A DNA stretch of 33,292 nt from Candidatus Thorarchaeota archaeon. Lineage in GTDB: Archaea; Asgardarchaeota; Thorarchaeia; Thorarchaeales; Thorarchaeaceae. The stretch is taken from positions 1 to 33,292 of the forward strand of contig JAEORO010000157.1 of assembly GCA_016840855.1 (NCBI GenBank), in the 5' to 3' direction. Below, piece after piece: positions 1 through 11,000 of this stretch. The notes beneath the pieces were generated by a model that was not told where the DNA came from, searched no databases, and saw only the letters and a list, made by a program, of their open reading frames with translations. Position numbers and translations under genes: made by a program. Positions within the stretch are counted from its first letter, which is position 1. Every line of letters begins with the position of its first letter.

Positions 1-71
1 ACGGTCTTCATCAGCTTGGTCTTCAGCAGGTCGCAAAGACATTATGCGTGGAAGAAGCAGGGGGCAATGAG
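1..71 (+). other. Unresolved left edge, possibly the 3' end of an upstream gene
   Basis: All three forward frames are open from the window edge, with stops at 68-70 (frame 2) and 73-75 (frame 1), while frame 3 runs into the biotin carrier gene. A stop at 73-75 would give an ATGA overlap with the ATG at 72, a common arrangement for co-translated genes. A carboxylase subunit would be the expected neighbour of a biotin carrier, but the roughly 23 visible residues are too few to recognise in any frame. Confidence 0.25.
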
Positions 72-596
72 ATGAGTCCAGAGTACAAGATTACACTGGA
101 TGAGAAGCTGTTTGATGTTGATGTGAAAATGTTGGATGAAGGTGGGTTACTTGTCATCACCGTAGGTGATCAAAGTTTTACAATGAAACCAGCAATTACT
201 GAAGATAACAATTGGGTAGTCAATGACACAGCAAACGATTACGCGGTCAAAATTCTAAAGAAATCCGGAAGAGTCGTCACTCTTGAAATAAATGGTGAAG
301 AACGAATAGTTGAGTGGGAACGAGTAAGAAAACAAGAAGCCACGAAGAGTACATCTAGTGCAACTAAAAGTGGACCCAAAGTTAGTGGGGGCATCTATCC
401 TCCAATGCCTGGTAAAATCACGGAAGTCCGTGTAAAAGCTGGTGACTCAGTGAAGAAAGGACAAACTGTCTGCATTCTTGAAGCCATGAAAATGTTCAAC
501 GAATTGAAAACAAGCACATCCGGGGCTGTGAAAGAAGTCAACTGCGAAGTTGGCTTGATGGTAACACCAGATGACTTGCTTGTACTCATCGAGTGA
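72..596 (+). CDS. Biotin carboxyl carrier protein of an acyl-CoA carboxylase
   Basis: This is a 174-residue carrier protein that holds the biotin moving carboxyl groups from a biotin carboxylase to a carboxyltransferase. The C-terminal 75 residues form a biotinyl/lipoyl domain with the EAMKM biotinylation motif; the modified lysine is K140 counted from the ATG at 72. The N-terminal half is a beta-rich region followed by a Ser/Thr/Lys linker (about residues 88-105), as in carriers of propionyl-CoA or methylmalonyl-CoA carboxylases. A GTG at 48 in the same frame would add eight residues; I prefer ATG 72 because a G-rich ribosome-binding stretch (AGGGGGC) precedes it and the family's beta-domain starts soon after. 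The thiolase-like gene follows 12 bases later. The partner carboxylase subunits are not in the window, so the acyl substrate (acetyl-, propionyl- or other) cannot be fixed. Confidence 0.88.
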   Translation: MSPEYKITLDEKLFDVDVKMLDEGGLLVITVGDQSFTMKPAITEDNNWVVNDTANDYAVKILKKSGRVVTLEINGEERIVEWERVRKQEATKSTSSATKSGPKVSGGIYPPMPGKITEVRVKAGDSVKKGQTVCILEAMKMFNELKTSTSGAVKEVNCEVGLMVTPDDLLVLIE

Positions 597-608
597 GGTC
601 CTAGAATT

Positions 609-1775
609 ATGGAGCCAGTGAATGTCATTGGTGTTGGAATGACTTCATTTGGTATCCTTGATGATTCTCTTGTCCAACTTGCTGAAGAAGCATCATTCAA
701 AGCCATGAGTGACTCCCTGACTTTGGAACAACACTTTGATCATATAGTGGTAGGGTCTCAGAATCCTGATGAGTTTGTCAATAAAGGGCATATTTCAACT
801 CTCTTGGCTGATCGACTTGGTCTTGTTCCTGCTGGCGCAACTCGTGTAGAAACCGGACCATCCTCTGGTTCAAGTGCTTTTGAGGCTGCATTCACAATGA
901 TTGCGTCCGGACATTCTGACCTAGTACTTGTGATTGGTGCCGAGAAGATGTCAGAGGTGGATCGTGGGACTGCATCAAAGATACTCGCTAAGATGATGTC
1001 GTACGAGAATGAAACTCGATATGGCGCTACACCTACTGCATTGGCAGCAATGGTGGCACGTCGTTATATGCACGATTATGGGTTAACTCGTGATGAGTTA
1101 TCACTCATCCCTGTAAAGGCTCATAGGAATGGTGCAAAGAATCCTCTAGCACATTTTCAAAAGGAAATCACAGTAGACACAGTCAACACTGCAAGGGTCG
1201 TTGCAGATCCTCTTACCCTGTTTGACTGTTGTCCGACTAGTGATGGGGCTGCTTCCGTTGTTCTGGCATCAGACGCATTAGTTCATGACCTCAGACTCAC
1301 AGATCAAGCTGTTCGAGTTCTTGGCGTTGGACATGGAACTGACTATCATGCCGTCCAACATAGATTATCACTCACTTCCTTTGGGGCAACAAAAGCTGCT
1401 GCTCAACGAGCATACTCTATGGCAAAACTTGAACCAACGGACATTGATGTGTGTGAGCTGCATGATGCATTTTCAATCCTTGAGCTAGTAAATATGGAAG
1501 ACATAGGGCTTGCTAAACTTGGACAGGCAATTGATTTGGTGAAACAAGGAGCCACTGAGGTTGACGGTCAAATACCAGTCAATACGACAGGCGGACTCAA
1601 GGCCAGAGGGCATCCTACCGGAGGGACTGGTGTAGCACAAATTCATGATATCTATTGTCAGCTTATGCAAAAGGCACCAAAGGGGTTGCAAGTCAGCTCT
1701 CCGGTTATTGGGCTCACTCAAAACATAGGTGGATTTGGAAACAACATGGTAGTAGGAATTTTTTCTGCCCCTTAA
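609..1775 (+). CDS. Thiolase-superfamily protein lacking both catalytic cysteines
   Basis: This 388-residue protein has the SCP-x/archaeal acetyl-CoA acetyltransferase fold and a normal length for it. Family landmarks are present: the N-terminal GVGMTSFG strand, the DCCPTSDGAA segment, HDAF at 285-288 and GHP at 334-336 in the glycine-rich active-site loop. However, where active thiolases have the nucleophilic Cys in a CASG motif, this protein reads PSSG (residues 84-87), and where SCP-x thiolases have HDCF it has HDAF. The C-terminal segment is IGGFGNN, with no cysteine there either. It therefore should not work by the normal covalent acyl-cysteine mechanism. DUF35 proteins usually partner such thiolases, and one lies at 14172, beyond the giant gene. 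Possible roles are a retro-aldolase of the Ltp2 kind, or an acyl-CoA-binding scaffold. The ATG at 609 has a GAGGTC ribosome site and follows the carrier gene closely, so the two are probably co-transcribed. Confidence 0.85.
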   Translation: MEPVNVIGVGMTSFGILDDSLVQLAEEASFKAMSDSLTLEQHFDHIVVGSQNPDEFVNKGHISTLLADRLGLVPAGATRVETGPSSGSSAFEAAFTMIASGHSDLVLVIGAEKMSEVDRGTASKILAKMMSYENETRYGATPTALAAMVARRYMHDYGLTRDELSLIPVKAHRNGAKNPLAHFQKEITVDTVNTARVVADPLTLFDCCPTSDGAASVVLASDALVHDLRLTDQAVRVLGVGHGTDYHAVQHRLSLTSFGATKAAAQRAYSMAKLEPTDIDVCELHDAFSILELVNMEDIGLAKLGQAIDLVKQGATEVDGQIPVNTTGGLKARGHPTGGTGVAQIHDIYCQLMQKAPKGLQVSSPVIGLTQNIGGFGNNMVVGIFSAP

Positions 1776-2004
1776 GTTATGCACCATGACATCCTATAAG
1801 CCCTCTTTATGATTCATCCAAGATTGTCTTATTTAATTCTGAGAATGCTACTTTGTGTAAACGCTCGAGTTAAGCTAAGCCTGCTCTAATCTGCACTTGA
1901 TGTAGCACAGCTCAAACCTTGCTAATAGTGTCTAGCAATGACGGAGAATCCAGCTTCATCAACAGCGAAAAGCGTCCATCCATCAACAACATGGAGTCAC
2001 TAGT
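1776..2004 (+). promoter_or_regulatory. Upstream region and probable leader of the giant surface-protein gene
   Basis: This 229-base gap contains no convincing gene. A TATA-like stretch, CTTATTTAATTC, lies near 1828-1839, which would give a leader of roughly 140 bases. Inside that leader, TTGCTA at 1919-1924 pairs with TAGCAA at 1933-1938 to form a small hairpin. GGAGT at 1993-1997 is a good ribosome binding site for the ATG at 2005. The promoter assignment is inferred from sequence resemblance only. Confidence 0.35.
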
Positions 2005-5000
2005 ATGAGGAAGAATGTGCTTGTATTGGCTTTTGTTGTATCACTTTTTGGAATCGGCTTGATAATCCCAAACACCAATTTTGATGCATCACAATCTTTT
2101 TTGAACAAGCCTCAATTATTCACAACATCTGGAATAGGTGATAATAATGAGGACTATGTTGATCAATTATCAAATTTGCACTTGCCATCAGACATTGGGA
2201 CACATGATGTATTTAACGACCTTCTAGCCCATGATACTAATTATGATTCATTGACAGAAGCTAACCAAGGATCAGCTGGGAACGATGTACTAGACACAGT
2301 TGACAGCGATGTTACAGACATTGACTCAAACCCAGATATTGGAACACAGGGTACATTTGTAAATGTCCAAGACTTAGGTGACGCTGATTATATGTCGGTA
2401 CAAGAAGCAGATGTGGGTTTTGCTGGAATCAATGAAAATCTCGATTGTAATGGCTACGATGGAACATACAGTGCATGGACTTTCGCTGGCGCTTCTCCCT
2501 ACTTGGATGCGGTAGACTACACGACGAATTATATCTATACATCTGGGGATAATAATAATGTAGGATATTTCACGTTTCCATCCACATCACTTACATCAGG
2601 ATCCGCTACAGTCACTCTCTATGTTTACTGCATGAGTGGCGATGGAAATGACCTGGCATCGGTCTATTACAATGTTGGTGCTGGAGACATTGATACAGGT
2701 GTTGATGTTTGTGATCAAACTAATTGGCAATATGACACTGTTAATCTAGGAACTCTTACAGCTGCTCAGATTAATGCTCTCAGTATTAGATTTACCTCTG
2801 TTAGGTCTCCACCAGGTAGTGAAATCAGAATCGATTACATCTACATCAATGTCTTTGCTGCTGCTGTTCCTGATTATGAGCTTGAATTTGAGTATCAATT
2901 CACTTCCGTTGATTTTAATGAAGTCAATGAAGAGGTCTGTATTAATATCCAATCAGCTACACAAGGCACTGAAGAACTAGAGGTCTACGAGTGGGATGGT
3001 GTTTCAAGCTGGGCTCTTCTTGGTACACTGAACTCTGATGGTTGGAATAATTTCACAGCATCATATATCACTTCAGTAACCTATTACATTGAGATTCGAG
3101 ATAATGAGCGTACAGATGAAACGACTCAATCAATATGGAATATTGATTCAATTATCCTACATCTATGGACAGTACCAACATTAGATTATGAGTTAGACTT
3201 GGAGGTTGGATGGACTGCAGCTGATTTTGATGAAGCAAATGAGGAGTTATGCATCTTCCCTGTGACTGGAGGTGGGTGGCCATCTGAGGACATTATTGTG
3301 GATGTCTGGAATGGTGCTTGGACAACTGTGTTTGCAGATCTCACTCCTGACCAGTGGAACAATGTGAGTATAAGCAGTTATCTAACAGGTTCAGCATTTG
3401 AGATACGTTTCTTAGGTGGCACTGAAACCGGCGATACCACACAGTCTACTTGGGAGATAGATGCGGTTCTAATACACACCTGGACTCCCAGTTATATTCC
3501 TGCCAACGACCAAGCCCCTACTCTGGACAATCCAAGTGACACTGATAATATGTACGCACAATACCAAGAGTATCAGGTCACCGTATACGTTTCAGATCAG
3601 AATGGATATGCAGATATTGACTACTTAGAGATTGGACTATGGGACAACACACGAGCAACCGAATATTGCAGATTCAGGTATGATGAGGACACGAATACTT
3701 TCACTGAGGAATATGATGCTGGTACATATGTGACTCTTAACACTGGAAGCTCTACTGCAACAGAGAGTGGAAATGATATTGATGCAACATTCTATTTCAC
3801 CATCGATTGGGATTTTCCGGATTCAACTGATTTAGATGCAAATTGCTCTGTAATAGATACACAGACTGAATCTGTGACAACATGGTATGAGGTCAATTGG
3901 GATGTTGAAACCAGACTCGATTATTCAGTATTTCCAAGTATCAATGATGGATCTGGGACTGCAGATAGAGGCGATCTTGACGGGTCATTCTCACTAACTG
4001 GTACAGTCATCTACTACAACTCCGTTGATGTCTATCCATCTTCCACTGCAGTGGATGTTTGGGTATCTTCTACCGAATATGGCTCCACTGTTGGTCCTTG
4101 GAGTGACCTTACACTCACATCAGGTGCCTTTGATGTCACTTGTTATGCTGATGACGCTGTTGGTCAGGATACATACACTATCAAGGTAGTTGAGGAGGGT
4201 GCTGGTTCCGGTGGAATCGACCTTTACTACACAACCAGTTATACTGACACATACATCGCTGACCGTGTACAGGTGCAGCTTTACTCTGTTGTTGATGATC
4301 GAATTGATGTTAGCACAAGTGTGAATGTAGATTTTACCCTCTATTATGATTATGACAACAGTCCAGTCTTAGATGGTACAGTAAGTCTAAACTTGATTTC
4401 TGCTACTGATTTGGGCTCTGGCGTTTGGAGAATAACAGATTCTGAAACAACGGCCACTTCAAACACGTACAACATTGTTAGTTATTCTGGAGGAACACAT
4501 GGAATTTCTGTTGTAGACCAGAATGGTCTTTCTCAACAGGTGATATGGGATGAGATAGTTGTTCAAACCACTGTTGCAGATGATATACGAGTCAATGTTG
4601 GAGATAATGTTGAGATTCGAGTCACACTGTGGTTAGCCTATGACAATACCTTTCTGGGAAGTGGCGACACCGTCACCCTTGCCGGACAAGCAATGACTTG
4701 GGATGACGGTAACTCATGGTTTGATCTAACTGTGTCACAGGCAACAGTTGGCATATGGAGCTACTTTGTGAATTCCAGTTCTGAAACGACTTATGGAATC
4801 TCAGCCTTGGACACAAACAGTCAAAGTGTCGGAGTAGTTTGGGACCAGATTGTTGTCCAGACGACGGTGGCTGATGACACTCGCGTCAATGTCGGAAACA
4901 ATGTTGAGATTCGAGCCACCTTGTGGTTGGCTTATGATGGCACCTTCTTGGGTAGCGGTGATACAGTTACTCTTGCTGGGCTGGCAATGACTTGGGATGC

Positions 5001-8000
5001 CGGCAATTCCTGGTTTGATCTAACCGTATCACAAGCTGCAGTTGGAGTCTGGATTTATTTTGTTAATTCGAGTACAGAAACCAATTTCGGAATAACTGCA
5101 ATTGACACAAACAGCCAAAGCGTTGGAGTAGTCTGGGACCAAATTATAGTCCAGACAACGGTGGCTGATGACACTAGAGTCAATGTTGGTTCAAATGTTG
5201 AGATTCGAGTCACTCTTTGGCTAGCTTATGATGGCACATCTCTTGGGAGTGGCGATACTGTCACCCTTGCCGGACAAGCAATGACTTGGGATGCTGGTAA
5301 CTCATGGTTTGACTTGATTGTTTCCCAGGCGTCAGTGGGTCAATGGACTTACTTTGTTAACTCTAGTTCCGAAACAGCATTTGGAATCACTGCTTTAGAT
5401 ACGAACAGTCAGAATGTAGATGTCATCTGGGACCAGATTGTTGTGCAGACTACTGTTGCTGATGACACACGAGTCAATGTCGGGGACAATGTTGAGATTC
5501 GAGTCACCCTATGGTTGGCTTATGACAATACTTTCCTCGGGAGTGGCGATACCGTCACACTTGCAGGACAAGTGACGACTTGGGATGCTGTAAACTCCTG
5601 GTTTGACCTCAGTGTGTCACAGGCGTCAGTTGGTCTTTGGAATTATTTCGTCAATTCAAGTACTCAGACCGGCTTCGGAATCACAGCTCTCGATACAAAC
5701 AGTCAGAATGTTGACGTCATTTGGGACCAAATCGTTGTTCAAACAACCGTGGCTGATGACACCCGTGTAAATGTTGGTTCAAATGTTGAGATTCGAGTTA
5801 CCTTGTGGCTAGCATACGACAGCACATTTCTTGGGAGTGGCGATACCGTCGCACTTGCAGGACAAGCGATGACTTGGGATGCTGTAAACTCCTGGTTTGA
5901 CCTCACAGTATCGCAAGCATCAGTAGGACTCTGGAATTACTTCGTCAATTCAAGTACTCAGACCGGCTTCGGAATCACAGCTCTCGATACAAACAGTCAG
6001 AATGTTGATGTCATTTGGGACCAAATCGTTGTTCAAACAACCGTGGCTGATGACACCCGTGTAAATGTTGGGGGTAATGTAGAAATCCGAGTCACCCTTT
6101 GGTTAGCTCATGACAGTACTTTTCTCGGGAGTGGTGACACTATCACACTTGCTGGACAAGTGATGACTTGGGACTCTGTGAATTCTTGGTTTGACCTCAT
6201 AGTATCTCAGGCATCAGTAGGTCGTTGGAATTACTTCGTCAATTCAAGTGCGGAAACCACTTTTGGTATTTCATTGTTGGATCCCAACAGTCAGAGTGTT
6301 GGAGTAATCTGGGATCGGATTGTTGTTCAGACGACGGTAGTTGATGATAGTCGTATCAATGTTGGAGCTAATGCTGAGATTCGAGTCACCTTGTGGTTAG
6401 CTTATGATAGTACCTTCTTGGGAAGTGGTGACACTGTGACACTTGCAGGACAAGCCATGACTTGGGATGTTGGTAACTCATGGTTCGACTTATCAGTTTC
6501 ACAACTATCTGTTGGTCTATGGAACTATTTCGTCAACTCTAGCACTGACTCAACTTATGGTATCACACTCATTGATACAAACAGTCAGAGTGTCGGAGTA
6601 GTTTGGGACCAAATTATAGTCCAGACGACGGTGGCCGATGATACTAGGGTCAATGTTGGTTCAAATATTGAGATTCGAGTTACACTCTGGCTAGCGTACG
6701 ACAGCACATTTCTTGGGAGTGGCGATACCGTCGCACTTGCAGGACAAGCGATGACTTGGGATGCTGGTAATACTTGGTTTGACCTCACAGTATCGCAAGC
6801 ATCGGTAGGACTCTGGAATTACTTCGTCAATTCAAGTAGCGAAACAAGCTTCGGAATCACAGCTCTCGATACCAGTAGCCAAAGCGCAGGGGTTGTCTGG
6901 GATCAGATTGCTGTGCAGACCACCGTAGCTGATGATGCACGTGTGAATATAGGAGCCAATGTTGAAATTAGAGTTACTCTTTGGTTAGCTTACGACAATA
7001 CCTTCTTGGGAAGTGGTGATACCGTCACACTAGCAGGACAAGTAATGACTTGGGATTCAACCAATTCTTGGTTTGATCTCACAGTATCTCAGGCGTCAGT
7101 GGGAATTTGGAATTATTTCGCCAATTCCAGCTCAGAAGCAACTTTTGGCATCACTTTGCTAGATACTAATAGTCAGAGTGTCGGAGTAGTCTGGGACCAG
7201 ATTGTTGTACAGACTACCGGGACTGACGATACGCGAGTGGATATAGGAGCTAATGCTGAGATTCGAGTCACCTTGTGGTTAGCTTATGATAATACCTTTC
7301 TGGGAAGTGGTGACACTGTGACACTTGCAGGACAAATAATGACCTGGGATGCTGGCAACTCTTGGTTTGATTTAACAGTGTCACAGATGTCCGTTGGTCT
7401 TTGGAGCTATTATGTCAATACGAGTTCCGATGCAACATACGGAATCACTTTACTTGACACAAATAGTCAAAGCATAGATGTCATCTGGGACCAGATAGTC
7501 GTACAAACAACCACTGCTGATGACACACGAGTCAATGTTGGAAACAATGTAGAGATCCGAGTCACACTCTGGCTCGCCTATGACGGTGCTTTTCTCGGAT
7601 TGGGCGATTCTGTAAATGTTGCAGGACAGGCTATGACTTGGGATGTTGGTAACTCCTGGTTTGACCTCACTGTTAGCCAAGCTTCGGTAGGTTTGTGGAG
7701 TTATTTTGTCAATTCAACCTCTGAAACCACCTTTGGAATTACTGCCTTCAATATTAACAGTCAAGGTGTTGATGTTATCTGGGATCAGATTACTGTGCAA
7801 TCGACTGTAGCAATTGATAATCGTGTAAATGTAGGAAGTAATGTGGAAGTGCGTGTCACGCTCCAGCTTGCTTATGACAACGTATTCTTGGGAAGTGGCG
7901 ACACAATCACCCTTGACGGTCAGACTATGATCTGGGACTCTGTGAACTCTTGGTTCGACCTCGATGTGACACAAGCATCTGTGGGACATTGGAATTACTT

Positions 8001-11000
8001 CGTCAATTCCAGCGTAGAAGCCACATTTGGCATTTCATTGCTGGATACAAACAGTCAAAGTGTTGGAGTGGTTTGGGATCAGATTGTTGTGCAGACAACG
8101 GTTGCTGATGACATTAGAGTCAATGTTGGAGCTAATGCTGAGATTCGAGTCACCCTGTGGTTAGCTTATGATAATACCTTTCTGGGAAGTGGCGATACTG
8201 TCACACTTGCTGGACAAGCAATGACCTGGGATGCAGGTAACTCATGGTTTGATCTCACTGTATCTCAAGCATCAGTAAATCTATGGAATTACTATGTAAA
8301 TTCCAGCTCTGATTCAAATTATGGAATCACTCTATTGGATACAAATAGTCAAAGTGTAGGAGTAATCTGGGATCAGATTGTTGTCCAGTCAACTATCGCA
8401 GACGATACGCGAGTGGATATAGGAGCTAATGCTGAGATTCGAGTCACCTTGTGGTTAGCTTATGATAATACCTTCTTGGGAAGTGGCGATACCGTGACAC
8501 TTGCTGGACAAGCAATGACCTGGGATGCAGGTAACTCATGGTTTGATCTCACGGTATCTCAGGCATCAATAGGACTTTGGAATTATTTCGTTAATTCCAG
8601 CTCAGAAGCCACTTTTGGAATTTCATTGCTAGATACTAATAGTCAGAGTGTCGGAGTAGTCTGGGACCAGATTGTTATACAGACTACAGTTGCTGATGAT
8701 GCAAGAGTCGGTATTGGAGATAATGTTGAGATTCGAGTCACCCTCTGCCTTGCCTACGACAGTACATTTCTTGGGAGTGGCGATACCGTCACACTTGCTG
8801 GACAAGTGATGACCTGGGATGCAGGTAACTCATGGTTTGACCTCTCTGTTTCACAGTTGTCAATTGGTCTTTGGACATACTATGTCAATTCGAGTGCTCA
8901 AACAGGTTTCGGAATCACAACTCTCGATACAAACAGTCAGAGTGTTAATGTCATTTGGGATCAAATTGTAATCACTATAGGTGTGGATGATTCAACACCT
9001 CTCAATGGAATCCAAGTCAATTTTACTTTAGCAATCATGTTTGATTATGATAATATTGCATGCACAACCTACCAAATTGTGATTCAGAGAAACAGCACTT
9101 GGTGGCATTCATTTACTGAAAGTAACAAGTCACAGTTTATAGACACAAACTCTGATACCTCCTATACATACACTGTGATGATTGTTACATCAGAGTCAAC
9201 ATACAATGTACTCTCCTTCTCAACAAACAGTCAACAGGTTGTATGGTCAGCTGCACCCAACTCTGCACCAGTAAACGATTCTGCACCTGATCTAGCAAAT
9301 CCTGATGATACTGACAACTTGTATGCTCGCTATACTTACTATGTCATCACAAGTAGTGTATCTGATATTGATGGATACAACGACATCGAGTACATAGAAT
9401 TGACACTTTATGACAACTCCAGAGCCAGTCCTGTCTGGACAGTTAGATACACGGTATCAGGTAATATCTTCTCAGTTGAGTCAGGAAGTACCTATATCAC
9501 GCTGAGCGCTTCATCCTTTGCAGTTGGAGCTGGTAACAATTTAGATGTCACTTGGTACATCAAAATTGGATGGGATCATTCAGACCTGACAGATGTGGAC
9601 ATGAAGCAATATGTCTATGATGGAATTATTGGAGATGAGGACTTCTATGAGTCAAACTGGGATGTTGAAACCCGTCTAGAAATTACTGGTCTGACAATCG
9701 ACGATGGTTCAGGAACCTCAAATCGCGGTCCTCTCGATGGAGCTTTTACTGTTTCAGGAACACTCATTTTCCTAAACTCTGTTGACAACTATCCCCTTGG
9801 CAACGAAACTGATGTCTGGGTGTCTAGTTCAGAATATGGTACATCTACTGGCCCTTGGAGTGACCTTACACTCACTTCTGGGCAGTTTAGTTTGACTGTC
9901 TATGCTGATGATGAAGTTGGACAAGACACACTAACAATCAAAGCTGTTGTGGAGGGTGGTGGAAGTAGTGGAACTGATCTTCTTAACAGTACAGCACAAT
10001 CAACCTACATAGCTGATCGGATTGCTGTTCAATCATACGCAGCTCTCGACCCTCGAATAAACATCAATGATGCAGCTACAATTGATGTGGAACTCCTTTA
10101 CGAGTACGATTCTAGTCCAGTCATGAACGGATCAGTTACAATCAACGGAATTGCAGCAACACATCAAGGAAGTGGAACTTGGAGATTTTCTGACACAAAG
10201 TCTTCTGTACAATCGTTCACCTATAATGTCGTTGCTTATTCTGGTGGAATTCACGGACTTAACCAAGTCAACCAGAATGCCATGACTCAGGATGTCATCT
10301 GGGATCAAATAGTTGTTCAAACAACTGTTGCTAATGACACAAGGGTCGATGTAGGAGCCAATGTTGAGATTCGAGTCACACTATGGCTTGCTTATGATAG
10401 CTCATTCCTAGGCTCAGGCGACACAGTGACTCTAGCTGGATCTGCAATGACTTGGGATTTTGGTGAAGGACGATTCGAATTGATAGTTAGCCAAGCATCA
10501 GTTGGGTCTTGGACATACTTTGTGAACTCAAGCTCTGAGTCCACTTATGGCATAACATCACTGAATCTCTCTGGTAGTAATGTAAGTGTCATCTGGGACA
10601 GAATACAAGTCCAGTCATACTCAATGAGTGATGGTCGTGTTAATGTTGGCGAAAGTGTTGACATTGATGTGAATCTCTACTATGACTATGATGACTCTCC
10701 TGTTACTGATGGTACAATTACAGTGAATGGAGCAATAGCAACTCATCAAGGCACAGGTCTCTGGAGGTTCTCTGACTCTGAAGTTGTTGTCGTTATGAAC
10801 ACTTACAATCTCGTTGTATGTTCTGGCAACATATACGGTCTCACTGCTGTTGATCAAAATAGTCAATCTCTGAATGTGATTTGGGACCAGTTAGTTATCG
10901 TAATTGGCGTTGATGATCCATCTTCACTGAATGGTCATCAAGCGAACTTCACTCTATCAGTGACATTCGACTATGATGACTCAGTATGTACTACATACCA

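Noticed and set aside
6585-7989. Several reverse open frames of 67-91 codons in the repeat array
   Set aside because: They recur with the repeat period and simply mirror the coding units.
4561-8970. CRISPR-like or noncoding tandem array
   Set aside because: The 294-base period is uninterrupted coding sequence with domain-like variation and no spacers.
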